Below, piece by piece: positions 29,373 to 39,158 of a DNA stretch of 64,000 bases. Numbering within the stretch: the stretch's first letter is position 1; each line of letters starts with the position of its first letter. The notes beneath the pieces were generated by a model, which saw only the letters and a program-made list of their open reading frames with translations, had not been told where the DNA came from and ran no database searches. Origin of the DNA: Lederbergia wuyishanensis (lineage in GTDB: Bacteria; Bacillota; Bacilli; Bacillales; Bacillaceae_C); the NCBI RefSeq assembly GCF_022900255.1, contig NZ_JALIRM010000001.1, forward strand, positions 744,001 to 808,000. Direction: 5' to 3'. A program made the position numbers and the translations under genes.

Positions 29373-29495
29373 ATGAAAATCATGAGTAACGAGCTGCTAG
29401 TCGCTGCCTATCGAGACGCTAAAAAGAATGAGCACGAGAGTGAATGGATAAGGTTATTAAAATCGGAAATGAAAAAACGTGGTTTAAAACCATAA
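29373..29495 (+). CDS. sda: Sda-like sporulation checkpoint microprotein
   Basis: The product is 40 aa: MKIMSNELLVAAYRDAKK, then HESEWIRLLKSEMKKRGLKP. The pattern (L/M)S(D/N)ELL..(S/A)Y..A, then (F/W)I.L(I/L)..E(I/M)(K)(R/K)R.L is that of Sda, the antiparallel helical hairpin that inhibits sporulation kinases such as KinA when replication is perturbed. GGAGGT lies 12 nt before this ATG; a second ATG three codons on is an alternative. It has its own terminator. I see no perfect DnaA box upstream. Confidence 0.75.
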   Translation: MKIMSNELLVAAYRDAKKNEHESEWIRLLKSEMKKRGLKP

Positions 29496-29540
29496 TAGAT
29501 TTTTAGTCAATTCTCTATGAAACTTTAAGATTAAGAGTAT

Positions 29541-29568
29541 GCGTGCCCTTTTGGAGCACGCTTTTTTA
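29541..29568 (+). terminator. terminator after sda
   Basis: A GCGTGC / GCACGC stem is followed by T6. Confidence 0.8.
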
Positions 29569-29627
29569 CTGCTTAGGAAATTATAAATATTAAAAGTTGT
29601 GGACATCTTTTTTTAATATAATTTCAG

Positions 29628-29752
29628 CCTAGCTCCAGGAGCCATCGGCTCGAGGTCAAAAACCCGCGAAGCTTAAAAGTCAAAAAGCGGACTTTTTGCT
29701 TCTCAGAACATTTGCTTGTCGCCTAAGGCTGCGCGCCTTGCGCTTTTGTTCC
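29628..29752 (+). repeat. interspersed intergenic repeat (CTAGCTCCAGG...CTCGAGGTCA)
   Basis: This GC-richer segment holds CCTAGCTCCAGGAGCCATCG and GCTCGAGGTCAAAA, then the hairpin AAAAGTC / GACTTTTT and a palindromic GCGCGCC end. Shorter, diverged pieces are at 4316-4342 and 45530-45580. I recognise the beginning as a widespread intergenic repeat of Bacillaceae genomes, without a reliable name. It ends at the stop of the DUF2935 gene. Confidence 0.65.
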
Positions 29753-30558
29753 TATTTTTCAATTCTTTTAGAAGCTGGATCGCAATCGGGTTGAGTTGAA
29801 TTTGTGGATTGTGCTAATTTCGTTAAGTAATAACACTCTTCTCTATACATATGATCAGCCATTAATGCGGGAAATGTACCAAGAACTTGTTTTGAAATTT
29901 CTAGTTCCAATAATTCATTTAGAAACATTTGAAATGCTTGGATTTCTAGCTTTGCTTCATTATTTAATCGGGAAAGTGCCGGGAACTGGTACATTTGAGT
30001 ACGAAGGTAACCTGCAAATTCAACAGCTTTTAAATAGAGATCTTCAAAGTCCTTTAAAAAAACTCCGCTTTCATGTTTCAACATTTTTTCAGTTGCATCT
30101 AACTGATCCTGTATAGCCCCAGCATGCCCCGCAGCATCACTTAGCCATAATAAATGATGATGCAATTCATGTGTTTTAGGAGGCGATTCATTTTTCAAGA
30201 AATATCCGAGTATCCTTTCATATTCCTCCAACTCATTCACCATATGGTTAACAAAAGATGAAGATAAATGAAATTTAATTTTTTTGAACAATAATTTCTC
30301 AATTAAAGATAATTTAAATGCCTTTAACTCGGATGTAGCTGATTGTGCTTCAGATGTTAACCTATTTCCTTCTTCAAGGTTCGTTAATTTTCTTGCTTTA
30401 GCCAATAATTGATCAAATGTACTCTTAAACTTCTTAGCTAAATCAATATTAACTGTTTCAGATGGAGCTAAAGAATCCAATATAAATCTAGAATGATCCC
30501 CTAAAATTTGTAACCAAAATTCATGTTCAAACTTCACCTCTTTTAATGTAAGAGACAA
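29752..30558 (-). CDS. DUF2935 helical protein
   Basis: The product is 268 aa, starting at TTG 30558, 8 nt after GGAGG. It has two related four-helix segments. The first starts EVKFEHEFWLQILGDHSRFI; the second contains HHHLLWLSDAAGHAGAI, LKDFEDLYLKAVEF and ADHMYREECYY. Regular His/Glu positions suggest a metal-binding hemerythrin-like fold, as proposed for DUF2935, but no function is established. It is monocistronic. Confidence 0.82.
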   Translation of the reverse strand: MSLTLKEVKFEHEFWLQILGDHSRFILDSLAPSETVNIDLAKKFKSTFDQLLAKARKLTNLEEGNRLTSEAQSATSELKAFKLSLIEKLLFKKIKFHLSSSFVNHMVNELEEYERILGYFLKNESPPKTHELHHHLLWLSDAAGHAGAIQDQLDATEKMLKHESGVFLKDFEDLYLKAVEFAGYLRTQMYQFPALSRLNNEAKLEIQAFQMFLNELLELEISKQVLGTFPALMADHMYREECYYLTKLAQSTNSTQPDCDPASKRIEK

Positions 30559-31004
30559 AATAACGACCTCCTCATATTTGCATTCATTTCAGCATATTCT
30601 ATGTGCTTAATTTCTTATGCATGAAATACAAATACACTTAAATGGTAGTTTTGTTTACATAATGTTTTTATGGTTATCTAAAAAAGAAACGCCGCCGTCC
30701 ATCATCTTCCACTTAACGACAAACTGCTGATTTTTGTCCATTATTCCCTTTATTAGATAAAACCTTGATTAAATTGAAATTTTGTTTTATATATTATTCA
30801 TATTAAACAATTTTTTAAAAAGAGTGATATTTTGTCCAACATTTCACTCAATTTGAAAAAAAACGCTTAAATTTAAGAGGTTATCCAACGAGCCCTTCTA
30901 ATGGAAAACTCTTAAGCAAAAAACTTATTCTAAATAATTTTCAATCTAATACTTTTCTCCAAAAAAAAGAACGACCTAATAAAAGAGTCGCTCTTTTTTG
31001 CTTA
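30559..31004. other. 446-bp intergenic region, no gene seen
   Basis: A/T-rich with stop codons in all frames. It holds the promoter side of the DUF2935 gene and, at its right end, the odhB terminator. Nothing else is recognised. Confidence 0.6.
30961..30999 (-). terminator. terminator after odhB
   Basis: A GA(A)CGAC / GTCG(C)TC stem with one mismatch has an eight-T run on the reverse strand. Confidence 0.75.
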
Positions 31005-32264
31005 TTAACCTTGTAATAAAAGATCTTCAGGGTTTTCTAATAATTTTTTAATAGTAACGAGGAATCCAACAGCTTCTTTACCATCAATAACTCGATGATC
31101 ATAGGAAAGTGCTACATACATCATAGGACGGTTTTCCATACGTTCTGCATCAATTGCAACAGGTCTAGTTTGAATTGTATGCATACCAAGAATACCAACT
31201 TGAGTTCCGTTTAAGATTGGAGTTGATAATAAAGATCCAAAAACTCCACCATTTGTGATTGTAAAGGTTCCGCCTTGTAAATCACTCAAGGCTAGTTTAT
31301 TATCTCTTGCTTTTTTTGCAACTGCTAAAATATCTGCTTCGATTTCCGCGAAGTTTTTGCGATCACAATCACGAATAACTGGAACTACTAGGCCTTCGTC
31401 TGTCGAAACTGCAACACCGATATCATAGAATTTTTTCAATAAAAGCTCGTCACCTTGCAGTTCGGAATTGACAGCTGGATATTTTTTCAATGCCGCCACT
31501 ACTGCTTTAGTGAAAAATGACATAAATCCAAGACGAACATCATTTTCTTCGAAGAATTTATCTTTTTTGCGTTTACGCAAATCCATAACAGCAGTCATAT
31601 CAATTTCATTGAAAGTAGTTAACATTGCTGCATTCTGTTGAACTTCAACAAGTCTTTTAGCAATTGTTTGACGACGTCTTGATAAACGAACACGCTCTAC
31701 AGGCTTACCTTCTTCTTGTGCAACAGGTGGTGCTGCTGCAGCTTTAGGTGTTGGCGCTGATTGCTGAACTGGCTGTTGCGGCTGATTAGAATAAGATGTA
31801 ATATCTTGTTTTCTAACCCGGCCAAGCGGGTCAACTGTTGGAACCTCACTTAAATCAATGCCTTTTTCTCTTGCAAGCTTACGAGCAGCTGGTGAAGCGA
31901 TAGGTCGATCTTTCTTCTCGTTTTCTACTGGGGCTTGTGTTTTTTGTGCTTGTTCATTTTGTGTTTCTTCAGCAACAGTTTCAGCTTTTGCTGGAGCTGC
32001 AGCAGGCTGTGCTTCTGCAGGTTGTTCTCCACCTGCTTCGACAATAGCAATAACTTCACCTACTTGAACTGTATCGCCTTCCGCTGCTTTCAATTCTTTA
32101 ACAATACCTGATACCTCAGAGATTACTTCAACGTTGACTTTATCAGTTTCAAGTTCAACGATATATTCTCCCTTTTCAACATGATCACCTGGTTGTTTAA
32201 GCCATTGCGCGATTGTACCTTCCGTAATCGATTCTGCTAATTCAGGTACTTTAATTTCAGCCAC
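31005..32264 (-). CDS. odhB: 2-oxoglutarate dehydrogenase E2 (dihydrolipoyl succinyltransferase)
   Basis: The product is 419 aa from GTG 32264 ([13 protein letters not shown]), 7 nt after GGAGG. Domains in order are lipoyl (lysine in [11 protein letters not shown]), an Ala/Pro/Gln-rich linker, a peripheral-subunit-binding domain ([26 protein letters not shown]), and a catalytic acyltransferase with the C-terminal [13 protein letters not shown]. It transfers succinyl groups to CoA in the TCA cycle. It follows odhA after a 219-bp gap containing a long inverted repeat. Confidence 0.97.
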   Translation of the reverse strand: MAEIKVPELAESITEGTIAQWLKQPGDHVEKGEYIVELETDKVNVEVISEVSGIVKELKAAEGDTVQVGEVIAIVEAGGEQPAEAQPAAAPAKAETVAEETQNEQAQKTQAPVENEKKDRPIASPAARKLAREKGIDLSEVPTVDPLGRVRKQDITSYSNQPQQPVQQSAPTPKAAAAPPVAQEEGKPVERVRLSRRRQTIAKRLVEVQQNAAMLTTFNEIDMTAVMDLRKRKKDKFFEENDVRLGFMSFFTKAVVAALKKYPAVNSELQGDELLLKKFYDIGVAVSTDEGLVVPVIRDCDRKNFAEIEADILAVAKKARDNKLALSDLQGGTFTITNGGVFGSLLSTPILNGTQVGILGMHTIQTRPVAIDAERMENRPMMYVALSYDHRVIDGKEAVGFLVTIKKLLENPEDLLLQG

Positions 32265-32367
32265 TTTAAATCCTCCTCTAATATCAGTGCCGCCTAGGCA
32301 AAAATTAGTCAAAAATTTTTTATCAATCCTATTTACGTAAAAATCTGAGAAAACAGCCATAGGCTTT

Positions 32368-32444
32368 AGCTTAATTCAGCAAACTTTATTCCTCTATGTT
32401 TTAATTATTTCTTCAGACATTAGAAGATTTTGCTGAATTAAGCT
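32368..32444. repeat. 16-bp perfect inverted repeat between odhA and odhB
   Basis: Arms are AGCTTAATTCAGCAAA (32368-32383) and its exact complement TTTGCTGAATTAAGCT (32429-32444), with a 45-nt A/T-rich loop. There is no T-run, so it is not a standard terminator. It may be an mRNA stability or processing structure, or the ends of a small decayed insertion. Confidence 0.7.
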
Positions 32445-32483
32445 ATTCCAATCTAATCAAATATGCTTTTATTCTTAGTTCGT

Positions 32484-35327
32484 TTATTTTCCTAATGCTT
32501 CTTGAATAATGCGGTTTTGTTCTTTTTTATGAATAGTTGGATCACCTTCAGAAGGGCTAGAACGTCTTCTTCTTCCAGTGTATTTTACGTCTACCCCTTT
32601 CGGAGCAACGTCCCTTAAATACGGATCTACATGCATCCATCCGCCCATATTTTTTGGTTCTTCCTGTACCCAAACAAGTTCTTTTAAGTTAGGATAACGA
32701 GTTAAGATATTTTCAACTTCTTTTTTAGGGAATGGATATAATTGTTCTACCCGTAAAATATGAAGCCAATCCATATCAGAATCGTTTTTCAAATGTTCTT
32801 CAAGGTCAATTGCAATTTTCCCACTACAAAGTACAATCCGTTCTATTGTATCTTTATTTTGTCCAAGACCTTTTTGTTCAATCACTTGCTGGAAGCTGCC
32901 TTCTGTTAGCTCATCAACATTTGATGATGCAAGAGGGTGTCTTAATAGGCTCTTAGGTGTCATGATGACTAGTGGTTTTACTCCATCAGATCCAAGTGTT
33001 GCAGCCTGTCTTCTTAATAAATGGAAATACTGAGCAGATGTTGATAAATTCGCAACAGTCCAGTTATTTTCTGCTGCACTTTGAAGGAATCTTTCAACTC
33101 TTCCGCTTGAATGTTCCGGACCTTGACCTTCGTATCCGTGTGGAAGCAACATAACTAAGCCTGATTTTTGCCCCCATTTAGCACGACCTGATGAAATAAA
33201 TTGGTCAAAATAAACTTGTGCCATATTGGCAAAATCACCAAATTGAGCTTCCCAAATAACAAGTGTTTCTGGAGCAAATACGTTATATCCGTATTCAAAT
33301 CCAACTACCGCTGCCTCTGTCAAAGGACTGTTGTACACTACAAATGAAGAATTAACACCAGAAAGATGATGCATAGGAATAAATTCTTCACCTGTTTTTT
33401 CATCATGTAATACAAGGTTTCTCTGAGCAAATGTTCCACGTTGGGAATCCTGACCAGTAAAACGGATTGGAGTACCATCTTTTAAAATAGAACCAAATGC
33501 TAGAGACTCAGCATGCGCCCATTCAATTTTTCCATCTGTATCAAAAATATTTTCTCTTCTTTTTAAAATACGACTAAGCTTTTGGAACACATTGAAATTA
33601 TCCGGCCATTGCAATAATTCATGGTTGATTGTTTTTAATTCTTCTTTTTCAACGCTTGTATTATATTGTGTTAAGCCATTCATAATGTATTCCGGTGGTT
33701 CCATTGCAATATCCTGGTCTTCTTCCCTATTTGCAACGACCTCATCATATTCTTTTTGCAATTTTTCTTGAATAGTATTATCGATTTTTACTGCGTCTTC
33801 TTTAGTAATGATTCCTTTAGAAATCAATCGATCAGCATAAATTTCTTTCACAGTTGGATGGCTTTTAACCATATTGTACATTAATGGGTTTGTAACCATT
33901 GGCTCATCCATTTCATTATGACCAAAGCGTCTATAACCTATTAAATCGATAACAAAGTCTTTACTGAACTTTTGTCTGTATTTATAAGCTAAAATAGCTG
34001 CTGCGAATACTGCTTCTGGATCATCTGCATTCACGTGAACAATTGGAATTTCAAATCCTTTAGCAATATCTGAAGCATATTTCGTTGAACGTGAATCTGA
34101 ACTTTCTGTCGTGAATCCAATCCTATTATTTGCGATAATATGGATTGTACCACCTGTGTTATACCCATTTAATTGACCCATGTTCAAGGTTTCTTGAGTA
34201 ATTCCTTCTCCAGGAAAAGCCGCATCTCCATGAACCGAAATTGCAAGACAGCTTGCTACATCCTGTTCAGGATATCCAGGTTTATTACGATTTTCTTGAG
34301 CAGCACGAGTGTAACCATCGACAACTGGCCCCACAACTTCAAGATGACTAGGATTGTTGGCAAGTGTTATTCTCGTGTTTGCTGTGCTATCATGTTTTAC
34401 TCTACGGTCAGCACCTAAATGATATTTTACATCTCCAGTCCATCCATACGTAATTCCGATTGAACCTTCTGACGGAATCATATCTTTATTAGGAGAGTGT
34501 TGAAATTCTGAAAAAATCATTTTATATGGTTTTTCCAAGACATGCGCAAGAACATTTAAACGCCCTCGGTGAGCCATGCCAATGTTAACTGTTCTTGTTC
34601 CAGTTTTAACCGTTAAGCTAATAATTCGATCCATTAAAGGAATAAGAGTGTCGACACCCTCGATCGAAAACCGCTTTTGGCCTACGAATGTTCTATGTAG
34701 AAACTTTTCGAATCCTTCAACTTCCGCTAAACGATTTAATAAATTAATTCGTTCCTCTTTTGTTAATGAAGGGTAGAAGCTTTCTGATTCAATTTGTTGC
34801 TGCAACCAGTTTTTCTCTTCCAAGTCATGCACTTGATGATATTCAAAAGCTAATTTTTTCGTATATACTTTTTTCAAATGGTTAATCGCTTCTAATCCAT
34901 TTTTCAAATCTGAAGGTGCATTGGGTGAAATGAAAGATGCCGGTACAAGTTTCAGGTCTTCTTCAGTTAAATTGTATTCTGAAAGTTGTATTCGTCTATT
35001 TTCTTTTTCTTTATCGTCCAATGGATTAATATCCGCGGTTAAATGACCGTATGTTCGTATATTATCCGCAAGCTTAACTGCTGCAACAATCTTACTAAAT
35101 AAATTTGGATTTGCTGGAAGCTGGAATGAAACATCCGCTTGCCCTATTGTTGACTCTTCTTCAGCATTCGAAATAGGTGCACCCCATTGATCAAAAAGTT
35201 GTTTCAAATCGGGTTCAACACTATCTGGATCTATTAGATATTGCTCATATACTTCAATAACATAACCTAGGTTTGGACCTGAAAAATTATGCCAAGGTGT
35301 CCCTTGAAATGAAGCCTTTTTACTCAT
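32484..35327 (-). CDS. odhA: 2-oxoglutarate dehydrogenase E1
   Basis: The product is 947 aa, the expected length. It decarboxylates 2-oxoglutarate with thiamine diphosphate in the TCA cycle. Visible are the N-terminal segment of SucA type ([19 protein letters not shown]), [19 protein letters not shown], the TPP-binding [18 protein letters not shown]...[20 protein letters not shown], and the C-terminal [21 protein letters not shown] precedes ATG. It is upstream of odhB on the same strand. Confidence 0.97.
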   Translation of the reverse strand: MSKKASFQGTPWHNFSGPNLGYVIEVYEQYLIDPDSVEPDLKQLFDQWGAPISNAEEESTIGQADVSFQLPANPNLFSKIVAAVKLADNIRTYGHLTADINPLDDKEKENRRIQLSEYNLTEEDLKLVPASFISPNAPSDLKNGLEAINHLKKVYTKKLAFEYHQVHDLEEKNWLQQQIESESFYPSLTKEERINLLNRLAEVEGFEKFLHRTFVGQKRFSIEGVDTLIPLMDRIISLTVKTGTRTVNIGMAHRGRLNVLAHVLEKPYKMIFSEFQHSPNKDMIPSEGSIGITYGWTGDVKYHLGADRRVKHDSTANTRITLANNPSHLEVVGPVVDGYTRAAQENRNKPGYPEQDVASCLAISVHGDAAFPGEGITQETLNMGQLNGYNTGGTIHIIANNRIGFTTESSDSRSTKYASDIAKGFEIPIVHVNADDPEAVFAAAILAYKYRQKFSKDFVIDLIGYRRFGHNEMDEPMVTNPLMYNMVKSHPTVKEIYADRLISKGIITKEDAVKIDNTIQEKLQKEYDEVVANREEDQDIAMEPPEYIMNGLTQYNTSVEKEELKTINHELLQWPDNFNVFQKLSRILKRRENIFDTDGKIEWAHAESLAFGSILKDGTPIRFTGQDSQRGTFAQRNLVLHDEKTGEEFIPMHHLSGVNSSFVVYNSPLTEAAVVGFEYGYNVFAPETLVIWEAQFGDFANMAQVYFDQFISSGRAKWGQKSGLVMLLPHGYEGQGPEHSSGRVERFLQSAAENNWTVANLSTSAQYFHLLRRQAATLGSDGVKPLVIMTPKSLLRHPLASSNVDELTEGSFQQVIEQKGLGQNKDTIERIVLCSGKIAIDLEEHLKNDSDMDWLHILRVEQLYPFPKKEVENILTRYPNLKELVWVQEEPKNMGGWMHVDPYLRDVAPKGVDVKYTGRRRRSSPSEGDPTIHKKEQNRIIQEALGK

Positions 35328-35839
35328 TAATGATACGCCTCCACCATTTCAACCATAATTTTTGTTTTTCAAATATTATTCATAAAATTTTCGTAAAAAG
35401 CTCACAATCTCCATTTTATCACTGACTAACCTTAATATAAAGACTAAATGTGATTTTTAATCCTATTTTAGCTATTATTGTCGAATGAAAATTATTGATT
35501 TGATTTTATTGCCTTTTAACCATATCAATCTTACTATGATTGCTTGAAAAATCCAACGGTTTTGCTTATTGTTTTTAATCACTATTCCCAACTGAGCCTA
35601 CATTCGCATATATTGTATAAGAAAAGCGTAATAGCCTTGTCCATTGCCGTACAAACATAAAGAGAAACTCTGGACCACGCCTGGCGAGAGATTACTTATA
35701 TACACTAAAACGGACGGGATATTTGCTATTTGCTTATGGCTGATGCTAAATCGATAAAAATAGGACTTAATATAAAAAAGTCTATATCCAATAATATAGA
35801 CTTAAAAAATCTTAAGAAATTCATGTTGGAGTGAGAAAT
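35328..35839. other. 512-bp intergenic region with one hairpin
   Basis: It holds the divergent promoters of odhA and the GerT-like gene. A 10-bp perfect hairpin AAGTCTATAT / ATATAGACTT lies at 35778-35803. Its T-run is on the reverse strand, so it would stop leftward transcripts, for example antisense read-through from the MOSC gene. No gene was seen. Confidence 0.6.
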
Positions 35840-36301
35840 ATGTTTCCATGGGGGATGTTTCCTTTTAATGAAGATATAAAAAAGTTAACAGAACAATTGA
35901 ATCCTTCGGACGTTCACTCATATGTAAATGATATGATGAAAAACCTTATGAAAAATACTCCAATGGATAATATGATTTCTCAACAAACGAGTAATTCAAC
36001 CACTACTCAGCCACCCAATAACGGAATATCCGCCCAAGTGTTTGAAACATTTGATGATGTATTTGTTAGAGTACACTTACCTGAAAATGTTACGCTAAGT
36101 CAATTAAAAATCTTCCATACCTCAAACCAAGCAATAATTGAAAATTTACAAGGGGATGGGTCAAGGCAAGTAATTACATTACCGAGTTTAGTCAAAAAAA
36201 AAGGAGCTAGCGCTCAAGTAAAAAACCAAATATTGGAAATTAAAATCCCTAGAAGTGATGATCTACAATATACCGAAATCACTGTTTCAGAAAAATTATA
36301 G
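35840..36301 (+). CDS. Hsp20/alpha-crystallin-like protein, GerT-like
   Basis: The product is 153 aa. ATG at 35840 (MFPWGMFPFNEDIKKL) is 6 nt after GGAGTG. An N-terminal helical, Met-rich part leads into a divergent alpha-crystallin domain (AQVFETFDDVFVRVHLPENV, QVITLPSLVKKKGASAQVKNQILEIKIPR). This resembles the spore-coat protein GerT, which in B. subtilis also lies in the odhAB-yoj region. It overlaps the convergent MOSC gene by 6 bp. A spore role is inference from the resemblance. Confidence 0.7.
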   Translation: MFPWGMFPFNEDIKKLTEQLNPSDVHSYVNDMMKNLMKNTPMDNMISQQTSNSTTTQPPNNGISAQVFETFDDVFVRVHLPENVTLSQLKIFHTSNQAIIENLQGDGSRQVITLPSLVKKKGASAQVKNQILEIKIPRSDDLQYTEITVSEKL

Positions 36302-36940
36302 ACGCTTAGATGCTAGTAGTTTTTCAAATTTATTTCTCATATCATTTGCAAGTTCAGGAACGGCAATCACTCTTAGTATTTCCTCGTAATTTTCACGGTC
36401 ATGGAAAAATAACCGATGTAAATCTAATATATTCAAGCCTGGATTAGGGCGTTCTTGAAGTATAAGCTCTAAATCAGGTTTGATTTCTCCCTCTAGAAGC
36501 ACTTTAGCAAAAAATCCTGTTTTACCAGTCCGAATAATTTCATTTAGCATTCCTTTTATTCCGTTTGATTGGTCAATGGTAATGCATGGAATTCTCCCCT
36601 GTGTAATCTGTAAAACGGTATCGCCCACCTCATAAACATCACCTATACAGACATTATATTCAAGCATATTTGTTACTGTTAAATTTTCTCCAAACGAAGG
36701 AATCGACAGACTTTTTCCAGTTCGCTCTTCCCACCCTTGATAATGTTCAAATGGGTAGAAACAAACCGCTCTATCATCTCCACCATGGTTCCGCAAATCA
36801 GCAACCCCATCAAGTTCAAAACCTCCAAACCGAAGAAATGCTGATTGGACAGGCTTTTTTCTTATCCCCGATTTAAATGTCTGACCATACTGATTACTAA
36901 TTAACTGAGGTCTTCCTATGCTTACTGCTTTAATATACAT
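36296..36940 (-). CDS. MOSC domain protein (YflK/YiiM-like)
   Basis: The product is 214 aa. Features are an N-terminal SIGRPQ strand, GGFELDGVADLRNHGGDDRAVCFYP, SFGENLTVTNM, VCIGDVYEVGDTVLQITQGRIPC and the C-terminal 3-alpha region (RLFFHDRENYEEILRV). MOSC proteins bind the molybdenum cofactor through a Cys; YiiM-type members reduce N-hydroxylated compounds. It uses the cofactor made by the moaA-moeA-mobB genes at 20-23 kb. GGAGG precedes ATG. Confidence 0.9.
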   Translation of the reverse strand: MYIKAVSIGRPQLISNQYGQTFKSGIRKKPVQSAFLRFGGFELDGVADLRNHGGDDRAVCFYPFEHYQGWEERTGKSLSIPSFGENLTVTNMLEYNVCIGDVYEVGDTVLQITQGRIPCITIDQSNGIKGMLNEIIRTGKTGFFAKVLLEGEIKPDLELILQERPNPGLNILDLHRLFFHDRENYEEILRVIAVPELANDMRNKFEKLLASKRL

Positions 36941-37034
36941 TCATGCCCTCCTCCCAATAAATGCTCTGTGTATCATAGGATAAAAAATTTCTATAAGTAA
37001 ATATTAATCTTACTATGCTTGAAAGGAAATAGCC

Positions 37035-38306
37035 ATGGAGATTATTAATAAACAAACCTTATTCGAAAGGTATGGTAAGGAAAGAAAAGGAAACAAATGG
37101 GCGATTATAGCAATTGCCTCTATTCCCTTGATCATGACTTTAGGAAACTCAATGCTTATTCCAATCTTACCTTTAATGGAAAAGCAGCTACATATATCAA
37201 AACTTCAATCAAGTTTAATCATTACGGTGTACTCGATTGTTGCAATTTTTTTAATACCAATAGCTGGATTCCTATCGGATAAATATGGGAGAAAAAAAGT
37301 CATCATTCCCTCGCTAATTACCGCGGGGATTGGTGGAATACTATCTGGTTGGGCATCATGGCAGCTTGACTCAGCATTTACTTGGATAATCATCGGTCGG
37401 ATTCTTCAAGGAATTGGTGCTGCTGGAGCATTTCCTATCGTCATACCTCTAGTAGGTGATATTTACAAAAGAGAAGAAGATGTTAGTTCATCACTTGGCA
37501 TTATAGAAACTTCTAATACTTTTGGAAAAGTTTTAAGCCCTATTCTTGGATCCTTAATTGCTGGAGTGATTTGGTTCTTGCCATTTTTCGCAATCCCTAT
37601 TTTTTGTCTTATTTCATTAATATTAATAATTGTTTGTGTAAAGAAGCCAAAAGATGATAATCACCAGCTGTCCTTCGGAAGATTTGTAAAGAATACTAAA
37701 AAGATCTTTTCAGAACATTGGAAATGGTTATTGGCAGTATTTATTATTGGTGCGATCATTATGTTTATTTTGTTTGGTATTCTTTTTTATTTGTCGTCCA
37801 TTCTTGAAGATAAATATGGATATGATGGAGTGAAAAAAGGGTTTTTACTTGCAATACCTCTTGCTACTTTGTGTATTGCATCTTTCGTGGCTGGAAAAAT
37901 AATAAAAGATAGTTTAAAAAAGATGAAATGGATTACTTTTTTTGGAATGGTATTAACAGGAGTTAGTGTTGCTGCAACAATGTTTTCAGAACGGTTTATA
38001 TATTTAATCATTGTGATTTTATTTTGCGGAATCGGAATTGGTGCCTCCCTTCCTTGCTTAGATGCAATATTAACACAGAGTATTGATAAGGAGATGAGGG
38101 GAACAATTACGTCTATTTTTAGCGCTATGCGCTTTGCAGGTGTAGCCGCCGGCCCTCCCATCATTGCCATCTTAATGAAAGGAAAAATTTTAGACATGAT
38201 TATATTATTGACTACCCTTAGTGTCATTGCAGCACTTTTAGCATTTAAAGCAATAAAACCTGGGAATGAGAAAAAAGTAATTGAAATGGAGCCTGCATTA
38301 GATTAA
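37035..38306 (+). CDS. major facilitator superfamily drug/metabolite exporter
   Basis: The product is 423 aa with 12 predicted membrane helices. Helix 1 is NKWAIIAIASIPLIMTLGNSML with IPILPLME. The loop 2-3 motif A is GFLSDKYGRKKV, and motif C-like GAAGAFPIVIPLVGD is in helix 5. The N-terminal KQTLFERYGKERKGNKWA resembles the B. subtilis YmfD bacillibactin exporter group, but no siderophore genes are here, so the substrate is open. AAAGGAA precedes ATG. Confidence 0.88.
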   Translation: MEIINKQTLFERYGKERKGNKWAIIAIASIPLIMTLGNSMLIPILPLMEKQLHISKLQSSLIITVYSIVAIFLIPIAGFLSDKYGRKKVIIPSLITAGIGGILSGWASWQLDSAFTWIIIGRILQGIGAAGAFPIVIPLVGDIYKREEDVSSSLGIIETSNTFGKVLSPILGSLIAGVIWFLPFFAIPIFCLISLILIIVCVKKPKDDNHQLSFGRFVKNTKKIFSEHWKWLLAVFIIGAIIMFILFGILFYLSSILEDKYGYDGVKKGFLLAIPLATLCIASFVAGKIIKDSLKKMKWITFFGMVLTGVSVAATMFSERFIYLIIVILFCGIGIGASLPCLDAILTQSIDKEMRGTITSIFSAMRFAGVAAGPPIIAILMKGKILDMIILLTTLSVIAALLAFKAIKPGNEKKVIEMEPALD

Positions 38307-38358
38307 ATGGTAAAAGTTGTATATAATTTATGTAATACTATACTAAGGAGTGTTGTAA

Positions 38359-38778
38359 ATGGCAGTCAATGTTTATATGAATTTCAATGGTAATTGTCGT
38401 GAAGCTGTAGAATATTACGCCCAAATATTTAACTTAGGAACCCCTGAAATTATGACTTTCGGAGAACAACCTTCCCATCCTGATTATCCGCTTCAAGAGG
38501 AAATGAAGAATTTAGTTTTACACTCACGTCTTAATATTTTTGACAGCGATGTCATGTTTTCCGACACGATGCCTGGGATGCCTTTTACCGTAGGCAACAA
38601 CATCACCTTAGCGATTGTTAGTGACAAATTGGAAGAAATGAAAACCGCATTCAAAAAATTGGGTGAGGATGGGGAAGTTAAAATGGAGCTTCAAGAAACT
38701 TTTTTTAGTAAGTGCTACGGTCAATTAATAGATAAATTTGGAGTTTATTGGCAGTTCAGCTACGATAATGAAGGTTAA
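38359..38778 (+). CDS. VOC family protein (PhnB-like)
   Basis: The product is 139 aa. It begins VNVYMNFNGNCREAVEYYAQIFN and has a central ITLAIVSDKLEEMKTAFKKLGEDG and the ending FGVYWQFSYD, as in PhnB/3-demethylubiquinone-methyltransferase-like glyoxalase-fold proteins. The usual substrates are unknown; some members give antibiotic or stress tolerance. AAGGAG precedes ATG. Confidence 0.88.
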   Translation: MAVNVYMNFNGNCREAVEYYAQIFNLGTPEIMTFGEQPSHPDYPLQEEMKNLVLHSRLNIFDSDVMFSDTMPGMPFTVGNNITLAIVSDKLEEMKTAFKKLGEDGEVKMELQETFFSKCYGQLIDKFGVYWQFSYDNEG

Positions 38779-39158
38779 GAACAAAATTACAAGAGCCATT
38801 TCATCGACGTGTTTGCACACTATACGTGGATTCTTTCATCTGTCGCAGCGGCATTAGCTAACGTTCAAATCCAGAATTCTGATGAAATAAATGAAAGTAT
38901 ATGAAAAGTAGAAGGCGAAAGAAAGATAAAAAAAGATTATGTCCTTTTTCGGACACGCAGTAACGTCGCAACTCCTTTCTAACCTGTATCCTAAGGTTCT
39001 GATACAACAAAATTAGCTCTCTGACTATTTGTTTTGTGTTTTTGCCCTATGGCAAATGGCAACTGAACCTAGCCGACTAAAGTTTAGTTTGAAAAACATT
39101 ATTTTTTGATCTTGAAATATTGGATATGGGAAGATAAATTGACATCCCATATCCTTTC
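38779..39158. other. 380-bp intergenic region, no gene seen
   Basis: Apart from the corA terminator at its right end, I see only short open frames without recognisable motifs. Confidence 0.5.
39122..39153 (-). terminator. terminator after corA
   Basis: A 10-bp perfect stem, GGATATGGGA / TCCCATATCC. Confidence 0.7.
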
